Shown: positions 1 to 7,091 of the stretch, in pieces
How the letters are laid out: each line of letters begins with the position of its first letter
Position numbering within the stretch: position 1 is the stretch's first letter
Source: Lactobacillales bacterium
Lineage (GTDB): Bacteria; Bacillota; Bacilli; Lactobacillales; Streptococcaceae
Assembly (NCBI GenBank): GCA_031261705.1
Contig: JAISJD010000001.1
Coordinates: 1 to 64,000 of the forward strand
DNA length: 64,000 nt
Direction of reading: 5' to 3'
The notes under the pieces: model-generated
Told to the model about the DNA's origin: nothing
Database searches by the model: none
What the model saw: the letters and a program-made list of their open reading frames with translations, nothing else
Program-made: the position numbers and the translations under genes

Positions 1-20
1 CGGCTAAAGTAAGGACGGTC

Positions 21-137
21 TTATTTTTTTGTCTTCTGTTTTTCAGCTAACTTTGTCATGAGTTCAACCAGATGAAGAATAAGTTCTCCAAAGTTGAACA
101 TCAGGCAAAGTAACTCTATGACTTCTAACAAAGTCAT
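21..137 (-). CDS. small hydrophobic peptide, holin-like/type I toxin-like
   Basis: A 38-residue frame starts at ATG 137 after an AAGGAAAG ribosome-binding site about 10 nt upstream and ends with a lysine-rich tail. Residues 4-28 are hydrophobic and contain LCLMFNFGELILHLVEL, which resembles the LMFxFG core of small Firmicute membrane peptides annotated as holin-like toxins. Two glutamates and a histidine lie inside the hydrophobic stretch, which is less typical. No antitoxin RNA was identified by eye. The strong ribosome-binding site supports translation; the family assignment is an inference from pattern only. It could instead be a non-toxic small membrane protein. Confidence 0.45.
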   Translation of the reverse strand: MTLLEVIELLCLMFNFGELILHLVELMTKLAEKQKTKK

Positions 138-383
138 AAGTCGCCATTCTTTCCTTAAAAGCTACAATTTCCAACAACTTCTCAGCCGTGAAAATTGCGC
201 ACCAATCATGTGTCAAAACAATCATAAGCACCACACCCTTAAATAATTCTGGCTACCGTCTATTCACTTATGTACCCTACAGCCCTATTTTAGAACAACT
301 GTTCTTAATTTCAAGCACATTTCTTCTTGTTTGTTAGAATTTTAAGTTTCGTTTCCACTGATATAATTTGTTATTTAACACCG

Positions 384-418
384 AAATAAAAAGAGTCTCC
401 AACCAAAATTAGAGCCTC
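384..418 (-). terminator. rho-independent terminator after the DeoR-type regulator
   Basis: On the minus strand GAGGCTCTAA (418-409) pairs with TTGGAGACTC (402-393), a 10-bp stem with one mismatch and one G-U pair, followed by a T-rich run at 392-384. It lies just downstream of the regulator stop codon. Confidence 0.7.
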
Positions 419-426
419 CATTCAAG

Positions 427-1179
427 TTATACAATCACTTTTACATATTGTTCAAGTTCTTTTTCCACATGGAATTTTCCCTGATTAGTAATCACTGCAG
501 TTAAATCTTCCAATAAATAAAAAGTGAAAAAATCCTCTTTATTTATTTTTGAATCATCAATCAACAAATACCGTTCCTGTGAGTTTTCAAGAGCCACATT
601 TTGCGTTTTCCCCTCTTCAATACTGGCATTCATCACTTGATTTCCTTTAATCGCATTGGCACTAACAAATGCTTTCGCATAACTAAATTTTTGCAACGCA
701 CTATTGGCAATCTCTCCATAAAATGCCCCTGTTTTCTGTCGTAGTTCTCCTCCGATAAGGTACACTTTTTGCAAATTAGTTTTTTGCTGTAAAATCAAAA
801 ACACAGATAAACTATTGGTAATGATTCGTAATTCTCTCGCTTCCAATTGTTGTGCCAACAATTCAATCGTTGTGCCGGGACCTAAAAAAATCGTATCTCC
901 ATCTTCAATCAAAGTCAGAGCTTTCTTCACAACTGCTTCTTTTTCCGGTGTATGTATGACTTTCTTTTCTTCATGAGAAAGCTCTCGTTGTTTATAACTA
1001 TTCAGGCTTTGCGCCCCACCATGCACACGTCTTAATTTCCCTTGTGCTTCAAGTTCCGTTAAATCACGACGAATCGTCATATCAGATACATTTAGCACCT
1101 GCATAAACTCTCCAACCGTCACAAACCCCTTCGCCTCAACCAAATCTAAAATTGCGGAACACCGTTCTGCTTTTAACAT
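427..1179 (-). CDS. DeoR-family transcriptional regulator
   Basis: This 250-residue protein has the DeoR layout. An N-terminal winged helix-turn-helix (about 1-57) contains the signature VSDMTIRRDLTELEAQGKLR followed by RVHGGA. A C-terminal sugar-phosphate-sensing domain (about 75-235) contains the IFLGPGTT and IITNSL motifs typical of the DeoRC fold. Family members repress sugar or nucleoside catabolic genes and respond to phosphorylated sugars. No sugar operon lies next to it, so the target cannot be read from context; it may act in trans. It is monocistronic, with its own terminator. An AGGGAGG ribosome-binding site precedes the ATG. Confidence 0.88.
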   Translation of the reverse strand: MLKAERCSAILDLVEAKGFVTVGEFMQVLNVSDMTIRRDLTELEAQGKLRRVHGGAQSLNSYKQRELSHEEKKVIHTPEKEAVVKKALTLIEDGDTIFLGPGTTIELLAQQLEARELRIITNSLSVFLILQQKTNLQKVYLIGGELRQKTGAFYGEIANSALQKFSYAKAFVSANAIKGNQVMNASIEEGKTQNVALENSQERYLLIDDSKINKEDFFTFYLLEDLTAVITNQGKFHVEKELEQYVKVIV

Positions 1180-1320
1180 TGCTCAACCTCCCTCGTTTAA
1201 TGAATCAACCAAAGCCATCTAATGTCTTAACAAAACTATATCACACATTTATAAACAAAAACAATCATAAACTGGCTTTTTCTGAAAAAAACACGATTCT
1301 ACCAGCTTTCTACGCACCCC

Positions 1321-1348
1321 AAAAAAGAAGCACAATTTCTCATGCTTC
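1321..1348 (-). terminator. terminator after the glucosaminidase gene
   Basis: GAAGCA (1348-1343) and TGCTTC (1332-1327) form a short stem on the minus strand, followed by TTTTTT at 1326-1321, ten bases past the stop codon of the autolysin gene. Confidence 0.65.
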
Positions 1349-1357
1349 CCAAATTCT

Positions 1358-3433
1358 TTAATCACCATTTCCAGAGTAATCTAACGTATCAAGTCCCGCC
1401 AAATCATAGTTGTCAATGGCACTTAAAATCGTTGAAATATAGGTTGGACTTGTCGCATAGCCACCCGCTTTTACTGCGGTTACATAAGCTTCACGGTCAG
1501 TAATTCCCTTCACATTGTAGGCTTTCTCTAAAAGGTCAAGATAGTCCTTTAAGCTTTCTTCTTGCGTATCATATTTTCTAAAGTTTGCATCAGTTGTATA
1601 ATAACTCGTGCCGTCATGCTCACTGGTCTTATAAGTGCCACTTTGACCTTTATAACTTCCCTTATAGCCGAATAAATTATTATCTTTCACTGTCAAGCCA
1701 CTACTTCCGTCCGCACTTTCAATAACTGCTTGTCCAAAGGCAACAGACGGTAAAAATTCTCGATACTGAATATATGGAATCAAATAGCCTAATTTTCTCA
1801 CTACGGCACTCACACGAGGAGTGGTGTCCATTTTCGCAAGGATTAATTCTCTGACCATTTTCCGTGCTCTCGGTTCGTTAGGTACATCTAATTTCGGTAA
1901 TACAGGTGCAAGTTCTCGTGCAGCTGTTTCAATCTCTGGTAGATTTTCTCTTCCCACAAGATAGATACGATCTCCTTCTGTCAGCTTATCACTGGCATCT
2001 TTCCGGAAATCTGTCACCTCAGTAAGCTCTGTTCCTAGAAGATTCTCTAAGAAAATTTCTGGATTATATTCTCGTAATTTGTTTACGTCTAATTGATATT
2101 TTTGTGCAATTTTATCCAAACTATCCTCTGCTACTGCGTGATAATTAATTGCTGAAAAATCAACAATTGAACCTGAACTAATTGGAACATAACCAACAGA
2201 TTTCCCATGATCACTCACTTTATAAAATTGTTCTTCCGTATTTTCCTGTGTATTTACCACCACTTGCGCATCAATATGAAGATACCTGTCTTTTCCAAAT
2301 CGCGCAACTTCTTTTGTAGCTTGTTTCATGCCTTGTGGGTTACTAATCGTTGCACTATCATTGGACAATTGAAGTACAGCATCCATTGGCTTATTTTCAG
2401 TAATTTCTGTGTAATGGTGTTCTGCTACTTTTTTATTCGCTTTGATGTAACGAACACCCGAACCTGCTTGCACCACAAAATAATTTGTTGTTTCCTCGTG
2501 TTCACTATTAATGACAGAATTTGTATAATGATAATCGGTCAATCGTGAAATAGTTGTTGACTTCACTTCTAATTCTGGCTCTTCATAAAGCGAGAATTTT
2601 TTCTTGGCTTCTCTAGCAGATAATTGATACGCTTGTAAATGTCCTAACTTATTAGCAAGAATACTCGTTTCTCCTTGTAATTTCACCTCTTTGGAAGACA
2701 AATAGCCACCTTTTTTAGAAGATTCAACATCAGAAACTGCCAAATACTCGTTTGGCACCTGCTTTTGTTCTACGGTGATAAAGTCAATCACTTCAAATTT
2801 TTCACCTTTTTTCAAAACTGAATCAGCAGACGAAGAATAGTCTGGTGAATTCACAGGTGCATTAAAGGAAGCCACATCTTTTTCTTCAATTGTTAAATAA
2901 TTAACATCTTTTTTCCGCGTATTCTTTTGGATTGTTTCCGCTAGGGGATAGACGGGCAACTCTTCTGAAAGTACCCAGCCACTTGTTTCTCCATTTTGAA
3001 AGACCCCTCGCACCCAAGTTTTTCCTTTTTCATCTTTCGCAAAGTCTTCGATGACTAAAAAGCTGTCTTTTTGTTCATCTGAAAGGGGATTAATTTCACT
3101 TGCTCGAAGCACTTCGTTAACCGCAGAAGTACTTAATGAACTAATTTCTACTTTTTGTGTGAGAATTTCTTGTCCCTTAGGCAAAAAAAGTAAACGCACT
3201 TTTTTATCTGTGACTAGATTCTCAACTGTCGCAAAAGTCGTTGCTTTTGAATAGTCTAACGATAAATGAGGCTGTGTTGTCACACTATGTGGTGGAAGAA
3301 CTTTTACGTCTGTGGGTAAAGAAAGATATGTAGTTAACTCAGCGGAGGAAGTATCCGCAAATATTTCTTTTGCATAAAAGAAACCCACACCAAATAACCC
3401 AAGAGCACTAATTATGTAAAATTTCCGGTTCAT
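1358..3433 (-). CDS. secreted GH73 N-acetylglucosaminidase with SH3/GW-like and LysM modules
   Basis: This is a probable peptidoglycan hydrolase of 691 residues. It has an N-terminal signal segment (about 4-28), SH3/GW-like segments (for example GETSGWVLSEEL and GKSVGYVPIS), one LysM-like module near residues 435-490, and a C-terminal glucosaminidase (GH73) domain of about 150 residues. The motif AVIESADGSSGL carries the expected catalytic Glu, about 120 residues from the C-terminus, and NNLFGYKG follows as in the family. It should act in the cell wall during growth or daughter-cell separation. The start is placed at ATG 3433 because AAGGAG then has about 9-nt spacing; the ATG at 3442 directly abuts the ribosome-binding site. 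Confidence 0.87.
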   Translation of the reverse strand: MNRKFYIISALGLFGVGFFYAKEIFADTSSAELTTYLSLPTDVKVLPPHSVTTQPHLSLDYSKATTFATVENLVTDKKVRLLFLPKGQEILTQKVEISSLSTSAVNEVLRASEINPLSDEQKDSFLVIEDFAKDEKGKTWVRGVFQNGETSGWVLSEELPVYPLAETIQKNTRKKDVNYLTIEEKDVASFNAPVNSPDYSSSADSVLKKGEKFEVIDFITVEQKQVPNEYLAVSDVESSKKGGYLSSKEVKLQGETSILANKLGHLQAYQLSAREAKKKFSLYEEPELEVKSTTISRLTDYHYTNSVINSEHEETTNYFVVQAGSGVRYIKANKKVAEHHYTEITENKPMDAVLQLSNDSATISNPQGMKQATKEVARFGKDRYLHIDAQVVVNTQENTEEQFYKVSDHGKSVGYVPISSGSIVDFSAINYHAVAEDSLDKIAQKYQLDVNKLREYNPEIFLENLLGTELTEVTDFRKDASDKLTEGDRIYLVGRENLPEIETAARELAPVLPKLDVPNEPRARKMVRELILAKMDTTPRVSAVVRKLGYLIPYIQYREFLPSVAFGQAVIESADGSSGLTVKDNNLFGYKGSYKGQSGTYKTSEHDGTSYYTTDANFRKYDTQEESLKDYLDLLEKAYNVKGITDREAYVTAVKAGGYATSPTYISTILSAIDNYDLAGLDTLDYSGNGD

Positions 3434-3519
3434 TATTTTCATCTCCTTTCTTAGAATATGTATCGCTCTATTCGATCTTTCTTTATTTTTAAATTAAAAT
3501 TTAATGAATAGTTATTAAT

Positions 3520-3528
3520 AGTATAGCA
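3520..3528 (-). promoter_or_regulatory. extended -10 promoter of the glucosaminidase gene
   Basis: The minus strand reads TGC-TATACT, an extended -10 element, about 85 nt upstream of the start codon. No good -35 is visible. A perfect 12-bp palindrome, ATTTCATGAAAT (3531-3542), lies immediately upstream and could be an operator. Confidence 0.5.
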
Positions 3529-3597
3529 CGATTTCATGAAATACTAAACAAGTCTACAAAATTTTCAAATTTTCATTCATAATTTTTGATTCCTAAC

Positions 3598-3624
3598 AAA
3601 AAAGCAAATGAATCTTCATCTGCT
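3598..3624 (-). terminator. terminator of tpx
   Basis: AGCAGATGA (3624-3616) pairs with TCATTTGCT (3611-3603), nine pairs with one G-U, and is followed by six T residues on the minus strand just after the tpx stop codon. Confidence 0.8.
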
Positions 3625-3635
3625 TTATAAATCCT

Positions 3636-4130
3636 TTATTTTTTCAATTCTTCTAAGGCTTTTATAGCTGGTTGATATTCTGGTTCTTGTCCGATTTTAG
3701 GAACAATTTCTTCATAAACAATCGTTCCATCTGTATCAATAACGAAAGTGGCTCTTGCTAGATGGCCAAATTTTGGAATAAACAAACCATACGCTTTTCC
3801 AAATGTCCGATCTGTATCATGAAGAAATTCCATTTCCACACCTTCCGTCGCACACCAGCCAGCTTGTTCTTCTCGTGTGTTATCAGAAATCGTCACAAGA
3901 TGAATCCCCTCAACTGCACCAAGTTCTTGATAAAACTTCTTCGTTTGAATACTACAAATTTTTGTGTCAATATTTGGTACAACACTAATCAATGTAGGCT
4001 TCGTTAATAAGTCGGAAAGGCTAACCTCTTTCTCGTCCAGATTAAACAAATGAAAATCTGGTGCTTTTTCTCCAACTTTTGGTTGCACACCCTCAAGCGT
4101 TAATTTTTTTCCAAGAAATGTTACGTTCAT
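3636..4130 (-). CDS. tpx: thiol peroxidase (atypical 2-Cys peroxiredoxin)
   Basis: Tpx reduces hydrogen peroxide and alkyl hydroperoxides in the cytoplasm using thioredoxin. The thioredoxin fold is intact. The peroxidatic Cys lies in SVVPNIDTKICSIQT and the resolving Cys in AGWCATEGVE, spaced as in other Tpx proteins. The family Arg is present in HLARATFVID. Length is about 164 residues when started at ATG 4130 or 4133, the positions with GAAGGAAG upstream; an upstream in-frame extension lacks family similarity. The gene is monocistronic. A PerR-type palindrome overlaps its promoter, which fits peroxide-inducible control. Confidence 0.93.
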   Translation of the reverse strand: MNVTFLGKKLTLEGVQPKVGEKAPDFHLFNLDEKEVSLSDLLTKPTLISVVPNIDTKICSIQTKKFYQELGAVEGIHLVTISDNTREEQAGWCATEGVEMEFLHDTDRTFGKAYGLFIPKFGHLARATFVIDTDGTIVYEEIVPKIGQEPEYQPAIKALEELKK

Positions 4131-4218
4131 CATTCTTCCTTCTTTCTTAGGGATAAGGTCTAAGCAAAATTTTAAAAACCACAAAAAGAAACGATTTTTT
4201 TCATCTTACTTTAGTTCT

Positions 4219-4247
4219 CTTATACTGAGTATAAATCTAACTTGAAA
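4219..4247 (-). promoter_or_regulatory. tpx promoter with candidate PerR box
   Basis: On the minus strand TTTCAA (4247-4242), a 17-nt spacer and TATAAG (4224-4219) form a sigma-A-like promoter. Overlapping the -10 is the perfect 7-1-7 palindrome TTATACTCAGTATAA (4234-4220). It differs from the known PerR box TTATAATNATTATAA by one base in each half. Placement over the promoter of a peroxidase gene supports repression by PerR, but binding is an inference; a Fur or Zur site cannot be excluded by eye. Confidence 0.6.
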
Positions 4248-4333
4248 ACAAAGTCAGAGATATGCTCAAGAAATTCCTTAAAGGCATGAATAATCGAAAA
4301 AAGCTCTCGAAGAAAATCGAAAGCCGTTTCTTT

Positions 4334-4648
4334 TTAAGCTTTTGTTGCCCATTGTCGCAATCTTGTTTTTGGAATCCCTAAACTTTTCGCAAATGGAGCA
4401 ACATATTTTAACGCATTAGAATCGTGATAATCAAAAGAGACGATTTCACTGGTTGTTCCTTTCACGTCAACAATCATTTTTGGTTTTCCATTGACATACA
4501 AGGTCACAGAATCGGTATTGTTTCCTTTTTCAAGAGTGACACGCAATACATCGCTCTGAAATGTTTCTTCTATATCCCCGTGTGTCATATAAGTTCCCGT
4601 GACCAATTCCATAATTTTGTATTCTGTATTATTTTCAATTGTCATCAT
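4334..4648 (-). CDS. conserved-looking hypothetical protein, 104 aa
   Basis: I do not recognise this family. The protein is soluble, lacks a signal peptide and cysteines, and looks like a small mixed alpha/beta domain with beta-strand segments (VTLYVNGKPKMIVDVKG) and a basic C-terminal helix ending KTRLRQWATKA. The gene has a GGAAGTG ribosome-binding site and, upstream, TGCTAGAAT (an extended -10 at about 4700-4708 on the minus strand). It is followed by a gap before tpx and may be its own transcript. The start could be the first or second Met. Confidence 0.6.
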   Translation of the reverse strand: MMTIENNTEYKIMELVTGTYMTHGDIEETFQSDVLRVTLEKGNNTDSVTLYVNGKPKMIVDVKGTTSEIVSFDYHDSNALKYVAPFAKSLGIPKTRLRQWATKA

Positions 4649-4920
4649 TTTACACTTCCTATGTTATTCTTTTATGTACTATGTAGTTCTCCTGTAATAA
4701 TTCTAGCATACCCGCAAAAAATACGCACTATTATTTAATAAATTCATCATGTTAGATTTTTATTAATAAATCTTTAGATAAATTTCATCTTTAATTAGGA
4801 TTTTTCTTATTTTTTACATTAAAAGAAGCTTCTCCCCTCATTATATCCGATTATATCTAGCGATTAAAGGAACACCTTCCTATCTTTCTATTGTTTTTAT
4901 TCTAATTAATTTTCAAAAAT

Positions 4921-4949
4921 TTTACCTTTTTAACAATTCGTAGTAAAAT
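4921..4949 (+). promoter_or_regulatory. promoter of ebsC
   Basis: TTTACC (4921-4926) and TAAAAT (4944-4949) are separated by exactly 17 nt. The expected start site near 4956 coincides with the beginning of the hairpin repeat at 4959, so the repeat would form nearly the whole 5' leader of ebsC. Confidence 0.6.
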
Positions 4950-4958
4950 GCCAATAAA

Positions 4959-5076
4959 GTCGAGCACGAGAACTAAAAATAGACAAGAAAAGATAAAATT
5001 TCATAATGATAAAGACCAACATTACAAAATTTTCCTATTTCTTGTAATTTTTGAGCGAATTTTCTTAGCTCTGTAA
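4959..5076 (+). repeat. dispersed hairpin repeat, copy A (5' leader of ebsC)
   Basis: This segment starts TCGAGCACGAG and ends TTAGCTCTGTA, the same ends as the copies at 44972-45092, 45093-45289 and 57612-57733. Inside, AAAATTT/AAATTTT and TAATG/CATTA can pair to form a long hairpin around 4999-5033. It is followed after a few bases by the AAGGAG ribosome-binding site of ebsC. It is either a MITE-like repeat or a leader RNA element. Confidence 0.7.
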
Positions 5077-5093
5077 CAAAGGAGTTTAAATCC

Positions 5094-5585
5094 ATGTCAA
5101 AAAAGAAAACAAAACTAAAAAAAACTTTACCCGAACAAATTTTAGAGAAACATAAAATTGTTTATGAATCGATTCATTTCGACACTTACGAAGAGGGTGA
5201 CGTGACACAAATCAACCATGGAGATATAGACGAGCATACCATTTACAAAACACTAGCTCTCACTGGAAATATTACTGGTCCTGTGATTGGCATTCTTCCG
5301 CTTGATGAACATTTGAGCTATAAAAAATTAGCTCACGCATCTGGCAATAAAAAGGTTGGTATGATTCCTTTGAAAGAATTGGTCGCAACAACTGGATACA
5401 TTCATGGAACAAATAATCCTGTGGGTATTTGGCAAACCAAAAAATTTCCAATTTATTTTGATGAGGAAGCGAAAAAACAAGGAGAAATTATCGTTTCTGC
5501 TGGGGAACTTGGACGTTCTATCAAGATTAATGCTGAAAACTTAGCAGCACTTGTACAAGGGATATTTGTTGATTTGAAAGAATAA
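5094..5585 (+). CDS. ebsC: YbaK/EbsC-type aminoacyl-tRNA deacylase
   Basis: The 163-residue protein belongs to the YbaK/EbsC family, which hydrolyses mischarged Cys-tRNA(Pro) and related misacylated tRNAs in the cytoplasm. Family features are the conserved Lys in IYKTLALTG, the loop GYIHGTNNPVG and the SAGELGRSIKI segment near the C-terminus. The N-terminus is lysine-rich. The gene is monocistronic, with the promoter at 4921-4949 and the hairpin repeat occupying its leader. The start follows AAGGAG with normal spacing. Cell-surface roles proposed historically for ebsC are not evident here. Confidence 0.9.
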   Translation: MSKKKTKLKKTLPEQILEKHKIVYESIHFDTYEEGDVTQINHGDIDEHTIYKTLALTGNITGPVIGILPLDEHLSYKKLAHASGNKKVGMIPLKELVATTGYIHGTNNPVGIWQTKKFPIYFDEEAKKQGEIIVSAGELGRSIKINAENLAALVQGIFVDLKE

Positions 5586-5605
5586 CTAAATGTTTCTATT
5601 TATAA

Positions 5606-5682
5606 AATCGGTACACCTTTTTTATCTCCAGAACCTGCTAGGATAGGAACAAAATTCTTCGATAATTAAAGACGTACCGATT
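5606..5682. other. long-range inverted repeat between convergent genes
   Basis: AATCGGTAC (5606-5614) and GTACCGATT (5674-5682) are perfect 9-bp inverted repeats separated by 59 bases, between ebsC and the convergent flavoprotein gene. T-rich sequence follows on the plus strand. It may serve as a bidirectional terminator, but the loop is long. Confidence 0.4.
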
Positions 5683-5691
5683 CTTCACTTT

Positions 5692-6102
5692 TTATAATTT
5701 TTCAGCAATCGTTCGTTCTTCATGATGAAAATGGTCAAACTGTTCCACTTCTTCTACATGAATGTAAAATACTTTAAATTCTGGATTATCTGCGGTCAGA
5801 TGAATCTTCTTAATTTCTTCATCCTTTTCCAAAATCTTTTCTTTCATTTCTCTGTCATCTGTAAATACAGCTTTTCCAGAAATTGAAACGACGACAGACA
5901 AATCAGGGTAGTGACTGCAAAACGAAACATTTGGATTGGCTTCTAATTGCTTGTAAACAGCTTTTGAGCTACTTGTACTAAAATAAAGCTTCTTATCATC
6001 TGCAAATAAAAACTGAAACATCCGTGTCTTTACGCCTTCTCTATCACGTGTCGCTAAAACACCCAAAGGACACTCCTTAAAATGTGAAACAAAATCAATC
6101 AT
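5692..6102 (-). CDS. pyridoxamine 5'-phosphate oxidase-like FMN-binding protein
   Basis: The 136-residue protein has the split-barrel PNPOx-like fold. Its N-terminal segment CPLGVLATRD...TRMFQFLFADDKKLYFSTS is typical of small flavin-binding general stress or nitroreductase-type proteins. The substrate is unknown. ATG 6102 is preferred over an upstream TTG because the GGAGGG ribosome-binding site then has 5-6 nt spacing. It is transcribed divergently from an HxlR-type regulator across a 162-bp region containing a palindrome. That suggests it is the regulator's target, as for redox-responsive HxlR/flavoprotein pairs. Confidence 0.82.
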   Translation of the reverse strand: MIDFVSHFKECPLGVLATRDREGVKTRMFQFLFADDKKLYFSTSSSKAVYKQLEANPNVSFCSHYPDLSVVVSISGKAVFTDDREMKEKILEKDEEIKKIHLTADNPEFKVFYIHVEEVEQFDHFHHEERTIAEKL

Positions 6103-6214
6103 CAAATCCCTCCGTTTTACTTCGCATACAGTTATGACTTCTTTATTTTTCTATCCTATAATGTTATGATAATCTTGAAAAATCAAAGCGTAAAGTATGC
6201 ACTTTTTTGTAACC

Positions 6215-6230
6215 TACTTACCTTTAAGTA
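6215..6230. promoter_or_regulatory. candidate HxlR operator
   Basis: TACTTA-CCTT-TAAGTA is a perfect 6-4-6 inverted repeat in the region between the divergent flavoprotein and HxlR genes. HxlR regulators such as YodB bind similar TACT/AGTA dyads. Assignment is by position and symmetry only. Confidence 0.45.
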
Positions 6231-6237
6231 ACGATTA

Positions 6238-6254
6238 AGTCGAGCACGAGGAGG
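6238..6254 (+). repeat. fragment of the dispersed hairpin repeat (one end only)
   Basis: AGTCGAGCACGAGGAGG matches the conserved TCGAGCACGAGGAG end of the ~120-bp repeat. The other end is not present nearby. The GAGGAGGAG part doubles as the ribosome-binding site of the HxlR gene. Confidence 0.5.
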
Positions 6255-6264
6255 AGAAAATGAA

Positions 6265-6588
6265 GTGAAGAAATTACCTGAATGTCCAGTTGAAGTGACA
6301 CTCTCGCTGATTGATGAGCGTTGGAAAGTATTAATCATTCGTGAGCTACTTGAGGGAACCAAACGTTTTGGAAAATTACGTCGCACTCTATCACCGATTT
6401 CTGCTAAAGTTCTGACAGAAAATTTGCGAGAAATGGAAGAAAACGATCTGATTCACCGAGAAGTTTATGCCGAAGTGCCACCAAAAGTAGAATATAGCTT
6501 AACTGAATTAGGGCGAAGCTTGGAACCTATTTTAAATGAGATGATTTTATGGGGAGAAGCTTATAAAGAAAAAGTAAAATTAAGTTAA
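6265..6588 (+). CDS. HxlR-family transcriptional regulator
   Basis: A 107-residue winged-helix protein with the family pattern CPVEVTLSLIDERWKVLIIREL followed by RFGKLRRTLSPISAKVLTENLREME and a PPKVEYSLTELG wing. The single Cys near residue 7 is where redox-sensing members (YodB, HypR) carry their thiol sensor, so disulphide stress or electrophiles are plausible signals. The start is GTG 6265. The sequence ATGAAGTGA just before it gives a two-codon frame overlapping the GTG. Divergence from the flavoprotein gene and the shared palindrome suggest autoregulation and control of that gene. Confidence 0.88.
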   Translation: MKKLPECPVEVTLSLIDERWKVLIIRELLEGTKRFGKLRRTLSPISAKVLTENLREMEENDLIHREVYAEVPPKVEYSLTELGRSLEPILNEMILWGEAYKEKVKLS

Positions 6589-6622
6589 TACATAGGCATG
6601 GGAAGAGTTCAACAAATTAAAA

Positions 6623-6670
6623 ACACATAAAAGTAACGTTTCTCTGTAAACTTGCTTTTGTGTGTTTTTT
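6623..6670 (+). terminator. terminator of the HxlR gene
   Basis: ACACATAAAAG (6623-6633) pairs with CTTTTGTGTGT (6655-6665), 11 pairs with one G-U, and is followed by TTTTTT. Confidence 0.85.
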
Positions 6671-7091
6671 CTAACATTTCAAAACGCACCAAGATAAAAA
6701 TAGATTTTCTTTTTTGTCTTTTTTTTACACATTCTTCCCATCTTTTGCTAGATTAGAATTATTATAGATTTTTTAATCCCAAGCAAATTTTTCACCTTAT
6801 TTTTTATATTTTATTAACAATCACGAACCTAAAATTTAACTTTTTCGTTCAATTTTTTTAATTGTTTTGCAATAAATAGATTCTTAATCCTCTTTTTTTA
6901 TAAAATTAAATTTTTTTCGGGATAATTCTGCTATTTTTTTGACTATTTCGTGTTTTATCTATTAAAATTTATAGTGAATTCGTTTGCTCATTGATTTACC
7001 GAAATTTTCGTCTATTTTACGTTTATGTTTTCTTATATTTTTAAAAATAGTATACTATTATTATTGTAAAACTATTTTTAGGAGGTCTTCT
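6671..7091 (+). promoter_or_regulatory. A/T-rich upstream region of brnQ with inverted repeat
   Basis: Most of this stretch is A/T-rich with no supportable gene. Near its end AATAGTATACTATT (about 7046-7059) is a perfect palindrome containing TATACT. The arms TAAAAATAG (7042-7050) and CTATTTTTA (7072-7080) form a 9-bp inverted repeat ending at the AGGAGG ribosome-binding site. A weak CodY-like match (AATTTTC at 7003-7009) is present. These may be operators for branched-chain amino acid control. Confidence 0.45.

Noticed and set aside
2207-2548. Plus-strand open frame of 113 codons inside the autolysin gene
   Set aside because: It lies antisense to conserved GH73/LysM coding sequence, is rich in Cys/His/Ile and lacks a ribosome-binding site.
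7003-7017. CodY box upstream of brnQ
   Set aside because: Only one half matches the AATTTTCWGAAAATT consensus; about five mismatches is close to chance in A/T-rich DNA.
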